Source of the DNA: Epiperipatus broadwayi | Lineage: Eukaryota > Onychophora > Udeonychophora > Euonychophora > Peripatidae | Length of the DNA: 64,000 bases | Assembly: GCA_028023455.1 (NCBI GenBank) | Contig: JAQFVV010012671.1 | Coordinates: 1,054,001 to 1,118,000 of the forward strand | Reading direction: 5' to 3' | Part shown: positions 61,690 to 64,000 of the stretch, one piece after another | Position numbering within the stretch: position 1 is the stretch's first letter | Layout: the number at the start of each line of letters is the position of its first letter | The notes under the pieces: generated by a model | What the model was told of the DNA's origin: nothing | The model's input: the letters and a program-made list of their open reading frames with translations, nothing else | Database searches by the model: none | Translations under genes and position numbers: made by a program

Positions 61690-64000
61690 TAACTACATTC
61701 AATCACAGTAGTATTTCAATCAACATATATTTGTATATACCCCCCTCCAGTCCTATTGTAATTAGCAGAATAATTTTAACTCCCTTATAGTGTCCCCTAC
61801 CCCACTATACTTGCTGAGGATTTTAATATGAGCTATCAAAAGTTTATTGCAAAATGGATAAAACAACTTGCAATACCACTTATGAGCAACTAGGATTTTT
61901 TCTCCCAAACTCAGTATCTTTATATAACAACCATCATAACATATGTTCTATTCTCCCATGTTGCAGCATTCAATCAAAGTAAGTCTCCATCTTGTTTTTA
62001 CGATCACTCAGCACAAATAATAAAAGTAGATTTAAATACATATCACAATAGAGTCACTAACATACAAAAGACAATACAGATACTTCTACCAGACAACACC
62101 CAAGAGTTCCTCTACTCAGAAATATATATCATGATATATAAGCTTAATCAGATGCAACTTGACACAATTTCCAAATACATTCTTTCATTTAATATCAATC
62201 GACCCTCCTCTAAACTAATCACTTTAGTAGATGAACTACACAAAAAAAATTGTCACGTCAAAACCAGTCACTCACAATCAGAATAATAAAGCTCACACAG
62301 CTATATAATCAAACATGCAATAAACTAAAGCAATATCTGGAAATTAAAAAAAAGAATTTGTCTAACACAGCAACACACATGGACCTGCAGATACATCTAA
62401 TGGGCATTGGACTATCCATCCACAAATGGAGTGACCACAGCACTAGAATGAGATGAAAAATATTAGCTGGACACAATATGATACAAGCAATATATCAGCA
62501 AAGACAAATTAACAAAACATAAACAATTTAAAACCCTGACATTTTTTTTTGGAAAATCAGAAAGAGAGACAGCTTTTGAAATCTCAGATTTTGCACTCAT
62601 ACAAGCATCAATCTCAGGTATATGTCATCCAAGACAACCAGGAATGCCACAATTTGTATTATCACATCCCAGCTGCTTTAAAAACACATGTTTGTGCCAG
62701 CTGGCAAATAGTATATAAGGATTATATCCTATTGCAATGGTTCCATTCATTATAAAACAAGCACCAATTGCCACAATTTCTAACATGTGGCCAATATCAT
62801 TGAGAATAAAAATTCTGGGAAAAGTATTAAAAGAAAAAGCAACCATATATAATACCACTATTATCACAACATCAATATGAAAGAAAGGATTCATTAACAG
62901 GTCAAGTAGCATAATATATAAAACATTCACTAACTCAGTAATTTAAAAAATGCCCCAATGGATGTGCAACTAGATTTTGAAAGTGCATTTGATTCAGTGG
63001 CATTGTTAATTCAACTTAAAAACAAACAGAAATACCTCAAACAACTTTATATACAATCACCAAACAGCTACTAAACAGAAAAATTCACATAACAATCAAT
63101 GGCAGATCTTTATCATCTTTCTGCCCCAGCTAATCAATCCCACAAGGATCTCCATTCTACAGTTATTTACATTATATTTAAACCCCTGCTAAAGGAAATT
63201 TAAAAAAAATCCAAAAAATTTCAATTCCACACAACAACACATACATACCATGTATAAGATATATCGATGATATCACAGTATTTCTACAAACAAAGAAGCA
63301 ATTAATTATACTGCAGGAAATAATTTAGGCTAAAATTCAAAACCAATAAATCAGTTGGGCAATATTCACAGGTATATTAAACACCTAGATAAATCAAGGA
63401 AAACTTAATATGTTTCTGGGTTTCCCTTTCCACCTGGGCATGAATCAAATGAAAAAGAAAATACAAAACAAATTTAAAATAGAAATAGAAAGAATCATTG
63501 AATCACTCTCCAGATTTTATCTCTCAATCTACTCAAAATTATCATTATACAATCAACTTATTGTGACAAAAATCATCTACTATCTGTCAATAATAAATTT
63601 CACAAAATCATTTATTACAGCAATTAACTTATTATGTAACAAGCTACTATGAAAAAGAAAAGTAGTAGCCATCTCAATAAAACAACTAAACTGCCCTACC
63701 AAATGGAATGGTCTTGGACTACATGCAATATCAGTGTTTCACACCCAAAAATAGTAAACCTACTTATAGCAATATGTTTTCCAGAGACATGAGTAATAAT
63801 AGAAATTACACCCACTGATCAGCTTCTCTTCACATATAACTACATCACTACCCTGTTTGCAATATATGGACCCATAACCAACAATATAACAATAATAAAC
63901 AAAAATAAATACACATACTGGCAAATACAAAATCTACAGTTTCCAGACCAAGCAGCCAACAAACAACCCACAATACTAGGAATAAACAATTGTCAACTTA
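61690..64000 (+). pseudogene. Broken LINE (non-LTR retrotransposon), endonuclease and reverse transcriptase, cut by the window end
   Basis: The intact protein nicks DNA and copies the element's RNA into the target. Endonuclease motifs: PTILAEDFNM (61804-61833), with the family's usual GDFN changed to EDFN, and YDHS (about 62000-62011), usually SDHS. Reverse transcriptase motifs: QLDFESAFDSV (about 62967-62999), PQGSP (63140-63154) and RYIDD (63259-63273), the last being the catalytic YxDD box. These three lie in three different frames, so at least two frameshifts separate them, and many stops interrupt the rest. A later piece at 63410-63652 fits the region after the catalytic domain. The APE-type endonuclease with this layout suggests an L1/Tx1-like clade, but the clade is uncertain. 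Dead copy. Confidence 0.8.

Noticed and set aside
1-64000. Bacterial-type features (operons, ribosome binding sites, CRISPR)
   Set aside because: Composition, repeats and retroelements are eukaryotic, and no spaced short direct-repeat array was found.

Overview
This is AT-rich eukaryotic (metazoan) DNA, and I find no host gene or host exon that I can defend. Almost every recognisable feature is a transposable element or a repeat. The best taxonomic guess is a mollusc, possibly a coleoid cephalopod. That guess rests on the repeat style and on a remembered resemblance of a primer-site-like motif at 52174-52188 to a common octopus repeat; it was not checked, so the organism is an inference of low to moderate confidence. 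The open reading frames present are short and mostly chance frames in AT-rich DNA.

Layout. 134-4452 is a decayed LTR element (family A) with a tRNA-Lys-like primer site; a foldback element (family B) sits inside one of its LTRs. 9344-13880 is a second LTR element (family F) with two long, very similar LTRs. 16198-18427 is a complete Merlin (IS1595-like) DNA transposon: terminal inverted repeats, 9-bp target duplication, and a transposase pseudogene that runs in one frame and is broken only by six stop codons. 18.4-25.6 kb is very AT-rich and almost featureless. From 25.6 to 58.2 kb there are scattered copies of a ~462-bp repeat (family C), two further family B foldbacks, tRNA-derived SINE copies, a GC-richer MITE at 40222-40511, a solo family A LTR (46494-47905), and a third LTR element (family D, 47920-54135). 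One D LTR is split by a snapback insertion of a Penelope-like GIY-YIG endonuclease fragment. The last 2.3 kb is a broken LINE with endonuclease and reverse transcriptase motifs in three frames; it runs off the window.

The most interesting system is family C. Its minus strand (plus strand in one inverted unit) contains a type I hammerhead ribozyme motif: CUGAUGA, a stem-loop II, GAAA, a two-base-pair stem III closed by UA, a GUC cleavage triplet, and a two-part stem I of 6 + 6 base pairs. The copy at 41894-41952 has every core base and all stems intact. One copy is a head-to-tail dimer with predicted cleavage sites 462 nt apart. This is the architecture of retrozymes, small circular-RNA retroelements thought to be moved by Penelope-like elements. 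Three family C insertions, three family B foldbacks and the Penelope-like fragment all carry 11-13-bp target-site duplications, and all seven contain inverted internal copies. I infer one shared insertion mechanism that creates snapback copies.

Two smaller patterns stand out. The F, solo A and D insertions all lie in (AT)n tracts with matching ATAT flanks, and all LTR elements whose primer site can be guessed point to the minus strand. The A-family LTR also holds a two-part hairpin with two compensatory base-pair changes between copies, which suggests a selected RNA structure.
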